Source: Rhizobium sp. Q54
Lineage (GTDB): Bacteria > Pseudomonadota > Alphaproteobacteria > Rhizobiales > Aestuariivirgaceae
DNA length: 53,736 bases
Direction of reading: 5' to 3'
NCBI GenBank assembly: GCA_945889445.1
Contig: CAMDBX010000019.1
Location: 1-53,736, forward strand
Shown here: piece by piece, positions 19,646 through 27,783 of the stretch
Layout of the letters: the number at the start of each line of letters is the position of its first letter
Numbering within the stretch: the stretch's first letter is position 1
The notes under the pieces: model-generated
What the model saw: only the letters and a program-made list of their open reading frames with translations
What the model was told of the DNA's origin: nothing
The model's database searches: none
Position numbers and translations under genes: made by a program

Positions 19646-20212
19646 TTAGACCTGCATGATTTCTTGTTCCTTGTGCTTCAGCACCTGCTCGATGTCCTTG
19701 ATCGTTTCATCGGTCATCTTCTGCACGTCGTCAGCCTTCTTCTTGTGGTCATCTTCGCTGATGAGGTGGGCCTTCTCGAGCTGCTTCAGCAGGTCCATGC
19801 CATCGCGGCGGACGTTGCGCGCGGCGACGCGGGCCTTTTCGGCATAGGTGTGGGCGACCTTGACCAGCTCCTTGCGGCGGTCCTGCGTCAGGTCGGGCAT
19901 GCGAAGCCTGATCACCTGGCCCTCGGTCTGCGGGTTGAGGCCGAGGTTGGAGGCGCGGATGGCCTTTTCGACCGCGATCACGAGGCCACGGTCCCACACG
20001 CTGATCTGCAGCAGGCGGGGCTCCGGCACCGAGACGGAGGCAACCTGGGCCAGCGGCATGTTGGCGCCATAGGCATCGACCTGGATCGGGTCGAGCAGGC
20101 TCGAGGACGCGCGGCCGGTGCGCAATCCGCCGAAATCGTGCTTCAGCGCGTCAACCGCGCCGACCATGCGGCGCTTGATGTCCTGGGCGTCGAAATTCTG
20201 GGGCTGGGCCAT
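19646..20212 (-). CDS. frr: ribosome recycling factor
   Basis: 188 residues from the ATG at 20212, with GAAGGA 9 bases upstream. The family core [21 protein letters not shown] and the later [20 protein letters not shown] and [12 protein letters not shown] segments are all present. RRF, with EF-G, splits the post-termination ribosome. It follows pyrH by 4 bases, which indicates one operon pyrH-frr-uppS-cdsA-rseP-bamA-fabZ. Confidence 0.97.
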   Translation of the reverse strand: MAQPQNFDAQDIKRRMVGAVDALKHDFGGLRTGRASSSLLDPIQVDAYGANMPLAQVASVSVPEPRLLQISVWDRGLVIAVEKAIRASNLGLNPQTEGQVIRLRMPDLTQDRRKELVKVAHTYAEKARVAARNVRRDGMDLLKQLEKAHLISEDDHKKKADDVQKMTDETIKDIEQVLKHKEQEIMQV

Positions 20213-20216
20213 GGCT

Positions 20217-20936
20217 TCAATCCTTCGTGACAGTGGTAAACAGCCCGCCGCCGCTGACCACTTCGAGCACGGCGCCGGGCTTCCTGATGGAGAAGACAAC
20301 TACCGGAATCCCGTTGTCCCGCGCAAGGGCAATGGCGGCAGGATCCATGATGCGCAGGTCATTGGCCAGGATCTCGTTGAAGGTGATCCTGTCGAAGCGG
20401 CGGGCGGAGGGATCAGTCTTGGGATCGGCGGAATAGACGCCGTCGACACTGGTTCCCTTGAAAAGCGCGTCACAGTTGAGTTCCGCCGCCCGGAGTGCCG
20501 CCCCGGTGTCGGTGGTAAAGAATGGCAGGCCGGTGCCAGCCGCACAGATGATGACCCGCCCCGCATCGAGGTGGTGAATGCCCTTGGCGCGCGAATAGGT
20601 TTCGCAGACAGTGGGCATGGCGATGGCCGAGAGCACCCGGGCGTCCATGCCCTTGTGGGTCAGAACCCCCTGCATGGCCAGCGCATTCATGACGGTGGCC
20701 ATGATGCCCATGTGGTCGGCCGAGACCCGGTCCATGCCCTTGGCCGCCCCGGCAAGGCCGCGGAAGATGTTGCCCCCGCCGATCACGAGGGCCAGTTGCA
20801 CGCCGGTGGCGGCAACCTCCAGAACCTCGTCGGCGAGGCGGCTCACTGTATCAAGGTCGATGCCATAAGGCTGGTTGCCCATCAGGACTTCGCCCGAGAG
20901 CTTCAGGAGGATGCGCTTGTATTTGGGGGAGGACAT
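20217..20936 (-). CDS. pyrH: uridylate kinase
   Basis: 239 residues. This amino-acid-kinase-fold enzyme phosphorylates UMP to UDP. Motifs are [14 protein letters not shown] at the N-terminus, IGGGNIFRG near 51, [15 protein letters not shown] near 72 and [20 protein letters not shown] near 130. In most alphaproteobacteria it directly follows tsf. Here a hydrolase gene and about 440 bases of non-coding DNA separate the two. Confidence 0.97.
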   Translation of the reverse strand: MSSPKYKRILLKLSGEVLMGNQPYGIDLDTVSRLADEVLEVAATGVQLALVIGGGNIFRGLAGAAKGMDRVSADHMGIMATVMNALAMQGVLTHKGMDARVLSAIAMPTVCETYSRAKGIHHLDAGRVIICAAGTGLPFFTTDTGAALRAAELNCDALFKGTSVDGVYSADPKTDPSARRFDRITFNEILANDLRIMDPAAIALARDNGIPVVVFSIRKPGAVLEVVSGGGLFTTVTKD

Positions 20937-21022
20937 GCTGGAACGGCCCGCTTTTGTGGAACGTCACTCTAGAAGAGCGGGACCGATTCGTCACAAGGCA
21001 GCGGCCCCCCTCCCCAGCCCGT

Positions 21023-22069
21023 TCAGGGCGCCGGAGCCAAGAACTTGAAAGGCTCGGCGGCCTTGAATTCCTTGGACACTTCGCCGGCGAGGATCGGCTT
21101 TCCCTGCAGGTCCAGCTTCAGCGACGGCGCACCGAGTTTCAGGTCGAGCTTGCCCAGATCGACCCAGAATATGGACGGATTGTGGACGCTCTCGAAGAAA
21201 TAACGGTTGGCACTCAGGTCCGCGGCGGTGCGCCAGCGGGTGGCGGCGATGTTGGGAGCCTTGGGGTCCTGGATGCCCAGCGGCACGGAAATGGCGCGGG
21301 TGAGTGACATGACTTCCGCCACGGCGGCATCCTCCGCCTGGCCCGGAGGAACGGCATTGAGCATCCAGCTCATGCGCGCGAAGCGATCGGCGGCGCGGCT
21401 GGTGCCGGGCAGGAAGTTGGCCCCGCCGACGCTGTCCCAGTAGGTCGAGATCGCCAGCTGCTGGTCGAAGGAGGGCGAGTTTGTCATCACGTTGTAATGC
21501 TTGCCGTGATGGATGCGGAGTTTGCCGCCGATGTATTCGAAGATCGCCGAGTCACCGGTCTTGTCGGCAAGCGCCAAGTGGCCCGTGGCCGCATGGCCGT
21601 CAGGCAGCACCGGCGCCACGAGGGCGAAGGGCTCCTTCGCGAGCGCGTCAACGGCTTCGGCAACGGTCCCATAATTGTCGAGCACGTATTGCAGCCAGGC
21701 ACCGACCGAGAGCAGCGGCTTGCCGGACGTCTTGTAGTCACCATAGTCGCTCTCGGCGAGATAGAGCACATTGCCAGCAAGCCCGGCGTCGTTGACGCCG
21801 TCAACCGTCGCGATGTTGTAGAAGCCGGAGATGACCGAGCCGTATTTCGAGGTCCAGCCGATGGAGGCCTCGCCCACGCCGCCGTCGCGCTTCAGGCCAG
21901 CCGGGAAGGCCCACAGGTCCGTGCCGGTTTCCGTTGCCCAATCCATGGTGCGGCCGACGAAGTGGCTGCTGCCAGCGCCCTCGTAGACGATGCGGGTGCA
22001 GGCATCCGCCGCGGGGATGATGACAGCAGCCGTGGCAAGGGCGATTATGGCGGTGAGCGTCCTGCGCAT
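21023..22069 (-). CDS. secreted linear amide C-N hydrolase (choloylglycine hydrolase / penicillin V acylase family)
   Basis: 348 residues from the ATG at 22069 (CAGGAG 7 bases upstream). The signal sequence MRRTLTAIIALATAAVIIPA is followed by ADACTRIVYEG. Signal cleavage after ADA would expose Cys24 as the N-terminal nucleophile of an Ntn hydrolase. The GRTMDW motif, with the family Arg-Asp pair, follows at the expected distance. Members hydrolyse linear amides such as penicillin V, conjugated bile salts or N-acyl homoserine lactones. The substrate here is unknown. It stands between tsf and pyrH on their strand, behind the tsf terminator, so it probably has its own promoter in the 22.1-22.4 kb gap. 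Confidence 0.88.
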   Translation of the reverse strand: MRRTLTAIIALATAAVIIPAADACTRIVYEGAGSSHFVGRTMDWATETGTDLWAFPAGLKRDGGVGEASIGWTSKYGSVISGFYNIATVDGVNDAGLAGNVLYLAESDYGDYKTSGKPLLSVGAWLQYVLDNYGTVAEAVDALAKEPFALVAPVLPDGHAATGHLALADKTGDSAIFEYIGGKLRIHHGKHYNVMTNSPSFDQQLAISTYWDSVGGANFLPGTSRAADRFARMSWMLNAVPPGQAEDAAVAEVMSLTRAISVPLGIQDPKAPNIAATRWRTAADLSANRYFFESVHNPSIFWVDLGKLDLKLGAPSLKLDLQGKPILAGEVSKEFKAAEPFKFLAPAP

Positions 22070-22178
22070 TATGAACTCCTGTGGTTGTGGGATGGATGCT
22101 AGCCAAAATTCTGTGTGCTGTACACCGCGCAGCATTCATCCATGGACGATGGATGCGGCGTCCTTGTGACACTGCCCC

Positions 22179-22218
22179 TCACCTCGCCCGGACTCGACCC
22201 GGGCGTTCTCCTAGGTGA
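22179..22218. repeat. dispersed intergenic palindromic repeat, copy 3 (short form)
   Basis: TCACCT at 22179-22184 and AGGTGA at 22213-22218 form the inverted ends of a 40-base element. The centre, CGCCCGGACTCGACCCGGGC, matches the left half of the copies at 13570 and 27393. Confidence 0.65.
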
Positions 22219-22287
22219 CCGGATCAAGCAATATTTGATTTCGGGTTGGCTGGACCTCGGCATGCTGATGTGCTGGCCCATCGCCAT

Positions 22288-22441
22288 CTCCCGCAGCGCG
22301 GGAGAGGAAGGGGCCCCAGCGAAGCTGGGGAAGGTGAGGGACAGCGATCTCAGTCACATGTGTTGCCCTCGCCTCCCCTCATCTCCCCCTTTGCGTGCCG
22401 CAACGGGTCCCCTCTTCTCCCGCTGAAGGAGCGGGAGAAGA
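22288..22441. repeat. pair of CTCCCGC-type inverted repeats
   Basis: A CTCCCGC-AGC-GCGGGAG palindrome lies at 22288-22304. A longer one with 12-base perfect arms (TCTTCTCCCGCT and AGCGGGAGAAGA) lies at 22413-22441. A related GGGAGAGGGG/CCCCTCCCCC element recurs at 47.98 kb. These look like a second family of intergenic palindromes. Confidence 0.6.
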
Positions 22442-22453
22442 CGTGAGGGCCAT

Positions 22454-22489
22454 CAAAAAAGCAAAGAGGCCCCGTTTCCGGGGCCTCTT
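22454..22489 (-). terminator. tsf rho-independent terminator
   Basis: Eleven-base perfect arms (AAGAGGCCCCG at 22464-22474 and its complement at 22479-22489) enclose a 4-base loop. On the minus strand a run of six T follows (22455-22460). It lies 24 bases past the tsf stop and separates rpsB-tsf from the downstream hydrolase and pyrH. Confidence 0.9.
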
Positions 22490-22512
22490 GCGATGCGTTC
22501 GATGTGAGTGGC

Positions 22513-23436
22513 TCAGTTGCCGCCGGACATCTTGGCGACTTCGGCGGCGAAGTCGTCTTCCTTCTTTTCGATGCCTTCGCCCAGCTGCATGCGCACGAAG
22601 CCGATGAGCTTCACGTCCGCGCCGGCGGCCTTGCCGGCTTCGGCGAGGGCCTGCGTCACGGTCTTGGCGCCGTCATGCACATAGGCCTGCTCGAGCAGGC
22701 AGTTTTCCTTGGCGAAGGTCTTGAGGCCCGAGGCCACGATCTTCTCCAGCACGTTGGCGGGCTTGCCGGCGTTCTTTTCCTCGAGGATCGCGGATTCACG
22801 TGCCAGCACGTCGGTGGGCACCTGATCCAGCGCAAGGGCGACCGGGTTGGTGGCGGCGACGTGCATGGCGAGCATGCGGCCGAACTCGGCGAGGGACGCC
22901 TTGTTGCCGGTCGACTCGAGGGCCACGATCACGCCAATCTTGCCCATGCCGGGGGCGATCTGGTTGTGGACGTAAGAGGCGATGACGCCGTCCTTGACGG
23001 TGAGCACCGCGGTGCGGCGCACCGTCATGTTCTCGCCGATGGCGGCGACCATCTCGGCCACGTATTCGGCAACGGCATGCGCCGAGCCCGGGACCTTCAT
23101 GGTCTTGAGGATCTCGGTTTCGCCATTGGCCTTGAGCGCCAGCTTCGAGATCTCGGCGACCATGGCCTGGAACTTCTCGTTGCGGGCGACGAAGTCGGTT
23201 TCCGAGTTCACTTCGACGACGGCACCGGTGGTGCCCTCGACGGCGACGGCCACGAGGCCCTCGGCGGCGACGCGCGTCGACTTCTTGGCGGCCTTCGCGA
23301 GGCCCTTGGCGCGCAGCCAGTCAATGGCGGCTTCCATGTCGCCGTTGGTGGCGGCAAGAGCTGCCTTGCAATCCATCATGCCCACGCCGGTCTTCTCGCG
23401 CAGGTCCTTCACCATTGCAGCCGTGATGTCGGCCAT
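22513..23436 (-). CDS. tsf: elongation factor Ts
   Basis: 307 residues. The N-terminal UBA-like module contains LREKTGVGMMDCKAAL, the EF-Ts signature. The second signature, VEVNSETDFVARNEKF, follows near residue 75. EF-Ts exchanges nucleotide on EF-Tu. It follows rpsB by 89 bases on the same strand and ends at a strong terminator. Confidence 0.98.
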   Translation of the reverse strand: MADITAAMVKDLREKTGVGMMDCKAALAATNGDMEAAIDWLRAKGLAKAAKKSTRVAAEGLVAVAVEGTTGAVVEVNSETDFVARNEKFQAMVAEISKLALKANGETEILKTMKVPGSAHAVAEYVAEMVAAIGENMTVRRTAVLTVKDGVIASYVHNQIAPGMGKIGVIVALESTGNKASLAEFGRMLAMHVAATNPVALALDQVPTDVLARESAILEEKNAGKPANVLEKIVASGLKTFAKENCLLEQAYVHDGAKTVTQALAEAGKAAGADVKLIGFVRMQLGEGIEKKEDDFAAEVAKMSGGN

Positions 23437-23525
23437 GTTTCACCTCATGTGATTTTAAAGAGCTTGAGGCCCGCCGTGTTCATGCGGCAGGCCCCGTGTC
23501 GATTGCGTGACGGTCGAGGGCCCGC

Positions 23526-24284
23526 TTATTCGACGGCGGGCAGTTCCTCGGCCATGGGCTCCTCGGCGGCGCCGACGTCAATGCCCGAGCCCGTCTGGGC
23601 GAGCGAGATGCCCTCGATGCAAGCGCGGCTGACGAGGTCGCAGTAGAGGGCGACGGCGCGGCCCGCGTCATCATTGCCCGGAATCGGGTAGGTGACGCCG
23701 GCCGGGTCCGAGTTGGTGTCGATGACGGCGATCACCGGAATGCCAAGACGGTTGGCTTCCTTGATGGCGATCTGTTCCTTGTTGGTGTCGATCACGAACA
23801 GCAGGTCGGGAACGCCGCCCATGTCCTTGATGCCGCCCAGCGACTTGTCGAGCTTTTCCTTGGTGCGGGTCATCTCGAGCATCTCACGCTTGGTGAGGCC
23901 CGACTGCTCCTTGCCGAGAACGTCGTCGGTGGTGCGCAGCGTCTTGATCGAGTGCGAAATGGTCTTCCAGTTGGTGAGCGTGCCGCCGAGCCAGCGGGAG
24001 TTCACGTAGTACTGGGCCGAGCGCTTGGCGGAGTCAGCCACCAGCTCGGACGCCGAACGCTTGGTGCCGACGAACAGAACGCGGCCGCCCTTGGCCACCG
24101 TCTCCGCCACGGCGACGAGCGCGGTGTGGAGCAGCGGGACGGTCTGCGACAGGTCGATGATATGGATGCCGTTGCGGCTGCCATAGATGTAGTTGCGCAT
24201 CTTCGGGTTCCAGCGGTGGGTCTGGTGGCCGAAGTGGACGCCAGCTTCGAGCAGCTGACGCATGGTGAAATCAGGAATGGCCAT
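23526..24284 (-). CDS. rpsB: 30S ribosomal protein S2
   Basis: 252 residues, starting [20 protein letters not shown], then [11 protein letters not shown] and the S2 signature around [20 protein letters not shown] short acidic tail ([12 protein letters not shown]) is typical of alphaproteobacterial S2. It is the first gene of rpsB-tsf. The roughly 150 bases upstream contain GC-rich inverted words (GTTACCCCGGCACCGG and relatives), which may form a leader involved in autoregulation. That is inference only. Confidence 0.98.
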   Translation of the reverse strand: MAIPDFTMRQLLEAGVHFGHQTHRWNPKMRNYIYGSRNGIHIIDLSQTVPLLHTALVAVAETVAKGGRVLFVGTKRSASELVADSAKRSAQYYVNSRWLGGTLTNWKTISHSIKTLRTTDDVLGKEQSGLTKREMLEMTRTKEKLDKSLGGIKDMGGVPDLLFVIDTNKEQIAIKEANRLGIPVIAVIDTNSDPAGVTYPIPGNDDAGRAVALYCDLVSRACIEGISLAQTGSGIDVGAAEEPMAEELPAVE

Positions 24285-24472
24285 GAGCCTTTTGAATCCT
24301 TTTCCGGTTGATCCGCCGCGGAGTGAGTGACCGGGTTACCCCGGCACCGGATGGATCTGGCACTATGTGGAGGCGAACCTCGTGTGCCGGAGCCGTACTC
24401 CGCGTGTGAGTTGCTACTTAACGGGGCGGGCTATAGCCGAGTGACGTGGCAAAGGCAAGGGACGGCAGGGCC

Positions 24473-24571
24473 CCTCCCCCAGGCCCGTCAACCCGGCGCA
24501 GGCCGGGGTCCGGATCTTGATGCCAACCCACTGGAAATTAGCCTGAATCCTGGCTTTCTCCGGGATGACGG
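24473..24571. repeat. dispersed intergenic palindromic repeat, copy 4
   Basis: It carries CCCAGGCCCGTCAACCCGG on the left and TCCGGGATGACGG on the right, matching the tail of copy 1 (12.04 kb). It lies between the rpsB promoter region and the stop of the methyltransferase gene. Confidence 0.55.
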
Positions 24572-24573
24572 AC

Positions 24574-25230
24574 CTATCCCTTTCGGGCCATGGTCAGCCC
24601 GTCGCAGATGGGCACGAGGCAGATCTCGACCCTGGCATCGCTGACCAGCTTGGTGTTGAGCGCCCGGATGGCGGCGGTATCAGCATCCTGCTTTGCGGGG
24701 TCTGCAACGTCGCCGTCCCACAGGGTGTTGTCGACGAGGACGAGACCGCCGGGGCGCAGCAGTTTCAGCGACCCCTCATAATAGGCGTCGTAGCCCGCCT
24801 TGTCGGCGTCGATGAAGGCGAGGTCGAAGGTTCCGGCTTCCCCTGCGGCGAGGCAGCGGTCGATCACCGCCAAGCCGCCGTCGAGGTAAAGGTCGATCCG
24901 GTCTGCAACGCCTGCCTTCGCCCAGTAGCGCCGCGCGATGTCGGTGTATGTCTTCGAGACATCCGCACAGGTGATGCGGGTGGCCCCCGCCAGCGCCAGG
25001 CTGAGGGAGGAGTAGCCGGTGAAGGTGCCGAACTCGATCACCCGCCTGGCGCCCATGAGCTTGACGATGAGCCTCATGAAGGCGCCCTGCTCCGGTCCGA
25101 TTTGCATGGCGGCGTCACCCCCGAGCGTCGCCGTCTCGGCCCGCAGTTCGGCGAGGATGGCGGGCTCGCGGCAGGCGTGGGCCACGTAATAGGTTTCAAG
25201 CGCGCCGGTGAGGCCGATGGTCTTTCCCAT
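24574..25230 (-). CDS. SAM-dependent O-methyltransferase (catechol/caffeoyl-CoA type, family 3)
   Basis: 218 residues from the ATG at 25230 (ACGGAGTG upstream). Rossmann-type SAM binding is visible in [16 protein letters not shown] near residue 60, TCADVSKTY near 85, and the metal-site [19 protein letters not shown] and [12 protein letters not shown]. These acidic residues coordinate a divalent metal in family-3 O-methyltransferases. The acceptor is unknown and is probably a small catechol-like molecule. It follows a 69-residue membrane protein gene by 4 bases, suggesting a two-gene unit. Confidence 0.88.
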   Translation of the reverse strand: MGKTIGLTGALETYYVAHACREPAILAELRAETATLGGDAAMQIGPEQGAFMRLIVKLMGARRVIEFGTFTGYSSLSLALAGATRITCADVSKTYTDIARRYWAKAGVADRIDLYLDGGLAVIDRCLAAGEAGTFDLAFIDADKAGYDAYYEGSLKLLRPGGLVLVDNTLWDGDVADPAKQDADTAAIRALNTKLVSDARVEICLVPICDGLTMARKG

Positions 25231-25234
25231 GCAT

Positions 25235-25444
25235 TCACTCCGTTTGCTGTGCTCGAACAGGCGCCGCGCCGCGCACGAAGCGCTGGAAGAGCCAGCCGAT
25301 GCCGAAGAGGCAGAAGCCCAGCCCCACGAAACTGAGGATGCGCAGCAGGCCCGCGATGTTCGACATGTCACCGATGAACACCTTGAGCGCGACGAGCGCC
25401 AGCACGAAGGAGCCAACGGCGACCAGAAAGGCGAATCCGTCCAT
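25235..25444 (-). CDS. small two-helix membrane protein resembling the C-terminal end of DUF2339 proteins
   Basis: 69 residues from the ATG at 25444, chosen for the GAGGGAG site. A further ATG at 25459 has none. Two transmembrane helices are visible ([20 protein letters not shown], and [21 protein letters not shown]). The second half, [20 protein letters not shown], resembles the last pair of helices of large DUF2339 membrane proteins. It may therefore be a stand-alone family member or a relic of one. It is 4 bases upstream of the methyltransferase and divergent from lipB. Confidence 0.6.
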   Translation of the reverse strand: MDGFAFLVAVGSFVLALVALKVFIGDMSNIAGLLRILSFVGLGFCLFGIGWLFQRFVRGAAPVRAQQTE

Positions 25445-25510
25445 GCCACTCTCCCTCAAGCGTGCAGATTACACGGTTGCGGGCGAAGTCCGAAACTGGG
25501 AAAAGCGGCC

Positions 25511-26176
25511 ATGGCTGCACGCGACGATATACGCCTGACGCTCACATCGGCAGACGAGGTCGTGTGGGAGATCACCGAGGGGCTGATCCCCTACCCGGAT
25601 GCGATGGCGCGCATGGACGCCCATGTCGACGCGATCGCCAGGGGCACGGAGCAAGAGCGCGTCTGGCTGCTGGAGCATCCGCCACTTTATACGGCGGGCA
25701 CCTCGGCAAATGAGGACGACCTCGTCGAGCGCGAGCGCTTCCCGGTGTTCAAGACCGGGCGCGGCGGGCAATACACCTATCATGGCCCAGGCCAGCGCGT
25801 GGCCTATGTGATGCTCGATCTGAAGCGCCGGGGCGGCGACGTGCGGGCCTTCGTGGCGGCACTTGAACAGTGGGTCATCGATACGCTGGACCAGTTCAAC
25901 GTGAAGGGCGAGCGGCGCGAGGACCGGGTGGGCGTGTGGGTGCGGCGGGGGGCACGCGAGGACAAGATCGCCGCCATCGGCATCCGCGTGCGCCACTGGG
26001 TGACGTTCCACGGCATCTCGATCAACGTCGAACCCGACCTCACGCATTTCGGCGGCATCGTGCCCTGCGGCATCCGCGAGCATGGGGTGACGAGCCTTGT
26101 CGACCTTGGCCTGCCGGTGACGATGGCCGACCTCGACGTGGCGCTGAAGAAGACCTTCGCGCCGATCTTCGGCTGA
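25511..26176 (+). CDS. lipB: octanoyl-[ACP]:protein N-octanoyltransferase
   Basis: 221 residues from the ATG at 25511. It transfers octanoyl from ACP to lipoyl domains. Lys152 ([10 protein letters not shown]) and Cys186 ([12 protein letters not shown]) are the catalytic pair, at the family spacing. [20 protein letters not shown] near residues 83-102 forms the acyl pocket. The frame is open to 25208, but that part overlaps two genes on the other strand. LipB supplies lipoate for 2-oxoacid dehydrogenase complexes, including the E2 at 43.6 kb. Confidence 0.96.
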   Translation: MAARDDIRLTLTSADEVVWEITEGLIPYPDAMARMDAHVDAIARGTEQERVWLLEHPPLYTAGTSANEDDLVERERFPVFKTGRGGQYTYHGPGQRVAYVMLDLKRRGGDVRAFVAALEQWVIDTLDQFNVKGERREDRVGVWVRRGAREDKIAAIGIRVRHWVTFHGISINVEPDLTHFGGIVPCGIREHGVTSLVDLGLPVTMADLDVALKKTFAPIFG

Positions 26177-26178
26177 GC

Positions 26179-26640
26179 CTACTGCGGCTGACCTTCGGGC
26201 TGCTGGTCCTCCGGCGCCTGGCCGGGCACGGGCGGGGGCGCCGACTTCATCGGCGGCAGGCCCATTTCCTTGCGCATCTGGTTGATGAAGGGGCTGCAGG
26301 CGCCGCGCTCGAGATAGCCGTTGAAGGCAACGAAGGGTGTGGCGTCGCGGGACTCCGGCTGATCGCGGTAGAAGACGTTGATCGCCTGTGCCACCATCGC
26401 ACCCTTCAGCTGCAGGCCGATGCCGCAGGCACGAAGCCCCATGGCGCGGGCCGCGGTGTACTTGTTGTCGGCGGTGACCACCGTCATCACGTCGAAGATG
26501 GCCATGGCATAGGCTGCCTGACCATCCGGGCCGAGGCGCTGCCAGTCGGCGAAGTTCTTGATGAAGTCGGCGCGGGCCGGAACGGAGAGCGACAGGACGG
26601 CGAGAACGGCGAGGACGAAGCGGCGCATGCGGGACTCCAT
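26179..26640 (-). CDS. secreted protein of unknown function
   Basis: About 153 residues from the ATG at 26640 (GGCGGAGG upstream). The ATG four codons later is also possible. Signal peptide MRRFVLAVLAVLSLSVPARA. The mature part has Cys in RACGIGLQLKG and ERGACSPFINQMRKEMG, probably one disulfide, and a Pro/Gln-rich tail (PPPVPGQAPEDQQPEGQPQ). The layout recalls small Rap1a/Tai-like periplasmic proteins, but I cannot confirm that family. It is convergent with lipB, with only 2 bases between the two stops. Confidence 0.65.
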   Translation of the reverse strand: MESRMRRFVLAVLAVLSLSVPARADFIKNFADWQRLGPDGQAAYAMAIFDVMTVVTADNKYTAARAMGLRACGIGLQLKGAMVAQAINVFYRDQPESRDATPFVAFNGYLERGACSPFINQMRKEMGLPPMKSAPPPVPGQAPEDQQPEGQPQ

Positions 26641-26689
26641 GAATCCTCCGCCTCTTACGTCCCAACCCAACAGCTGTCCAACGCCAAGC

Positions 26690-26719
26690 TTGAATTTGTC
26701 ACATTTTCTGTTACATAAT
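26690..26719 (+). promoter_or_regulatory. putative promoter of the glutathione S-transferase gene
   Basis: TTGAAT at 26690-26695 and CATAAT at 26714-26719 with an 18-base spacer, in an AT-rich patch unlike its surroundings. The start codon follows 40 bases later. Confidence 0.4.
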
Positions 26720-26759
26720 AGCGAAGACCGAGGCGTAACCATTCAACAGGATAGCACAC

Positions 26760-27365
26760 ATGAAGCTCTATTATTCCCCCGGCGCCTGCTCGCTTGCGCC
26801 CCACATCGTGCTGAACGAGCTGGGCCAGCCCTATGACCTCGAGAAGGTGGACCTCGGCGCCAAGAAAACCGAGACGGGCGCCAACTTCCTCGACGTGAAC
26901 GACAAGGGCTATGTGCCCACGCTCGACCTCGGGTCCGGTGAGGTCCTCACCGAGGTCTCCACCATCCTCCAGTACCTGGTGGACAAGGCGAAGAACACCG
27001 ACCTGCTGCCGGCCTTCGGTTCGATGGACCGCTACCGTGCCATGGAGTCGTTGAACTTCGTGGCCTCCGAACTGCACAAGGGCATCGGCGGGCTGTTCAA
27101 CCCGTCCATGCCTGAGGACGGCAAGGCCGCCATCAAGGACCGTCTGACGCGCCGCTTCGCATGGCTCGACGCGCAACTGGCAAAGAAGCCGTACCTGCTG
27201 GGCGACACCTACTCCGTGGCCGACGCCTATGCCTTCACCGTGCTCGGCTGGACCAAGCACGTCGGCATCGACCTCTCACCCTATGCGCATGTGGTGGCCT
27301 ACATGGACCGCGTGGGCCAACGCCCGGCGGTGCAGGCGGCGCTGAAGAAGGAAGGGCTGGCTTAG
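26760..27365 (+). CDS. glutathione S-transferase (beta-class-like)
   Basis: 201 residues. The thioredoxin-like N-terminal domain begins MKLYYSPGACSLAPHIVLNE, with the Cys10 position typical of bacterial beta GSTs, and includes the glutathione-contacting VPTLDLGSGEVLTEVSTI. The all-helical C-terminal domain holds the conserved DTYSVADAYAFTVLGW. It would conjugate glutathione to electrophiles or reduce disulfides. It is transcribed alone and followed by a palindromic repeat. Confidence 0.9.
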   Translation: MKLYYSPGACSLAPHIVLNELGQPYDLEKVDLGAKKTETGANFLDVNDKGYVPTLDLGSGEVLTEVSTILQYLVDKAKNTDLLPAFGSMDRYRAMESLNFVASELHKGIGGLFNPSMPEDGKAAIKDRLTRRFAWLDAQLAKKPYLLGDTYSVADAYAFTVLGWTKHVGIDLSPYAHVVAYMDRVGQRPAVQAALKKEGLA

Positions 27366-27392
27366 GGAGCCTGATTGCGCACACCCATCCAA

Positions 27393-27485
27393 TCACCTCG
27401 CCCGGGCTTGACCCGGGCGTCCCTTATTTTGGATGACCAAAGAAGATGCCCCGGTCAAGCAACTGCCGATGACGGGATGGGGTGA
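27393..27485. repeat. dispersed intergenic palindromic repeat, copy 5
   Basis: It begins TCACCTCGCCCGGGCTTGAC and ends with GGATGGGGTGA, with CCCCGGTCAAGC as the inverted internal partner. It lies between the convergent GST and acylphosphatase genes. Confidence 0.7.
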
Positions 27486-27501
27486 CGGACCGACGTCGCT
27501 T

Positions 27502-27783
27502 TCACACCGTCGGCCACACATCGAAGCTGCGCCAATCGCCCGGCGGGTGCTGCTCGCTCCTCACGTCGCGCACCAGTGACATGCGCGGGCCACGGTGGCA
27601 GGCGACGATCATGGACTTGACGTCCTCTTCCTCGCCGCAGAACACCGCCTCCACGCTGCCGTCGCTGCGGTTTCTCACCCAACCCTTGAGGCTGCGAGCC
27701 TTCGCCTCGCGTTCGACATAGGCGCGGAAGCCCACGCCCTGTACCCGGCCCTCCATGATGACATGAAGGGCCGTGATGCTCAT
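27502..27783 (-). CDS. acyP: acylphosphatase
   Basis: 93 residues, full family length. The signature EGRVQGVGFRAYV includes the phosphate-binding Arg20, and the catalytic Asn38 lies in GWVRNRSDGSVE. It hydrolyses carboxyl-phosphate bonds such as acetyl phosphate or carbamoyl phosphate. Its ATG overlaps the stop of the carboxylase gene by 4 bases (ATGA), so the two are almost surely co-translated. Carboxyphosphate is an intermediate of biotin carboxylases, which makes the pairing suggestive but unproven. Confidence 0.93.
   Translation of the reverse strand: MSITALHVIMEGRVQGVGFRAYVEREAKARSLKGWVRNRSDGSVEAVFCGEEEDVKSMIVACHRGPRMSLVRDVRSEQHPPGDWRSFDVWPTV

Larger units (their letters stand above)
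22070..22512. other. intergenic region, 443 bases, repeat-rich
   Basis: It lies between the amide hydrolase start and the tsf end. It holds two kinds of palindromic repeats and the tsf terminator (listed separately). No coding sequence is seen. The hydrolase promoter must lie in the leftmost 100 bases or so. Confidence 0.6.

Noticed and set aside
23437-24572. A known riboswitch or ribosomal-protein leader before rpsB or tsf
   Set aside because: GC-rich inverted words exist, but I could not draw a structure matching a known class with confidence.
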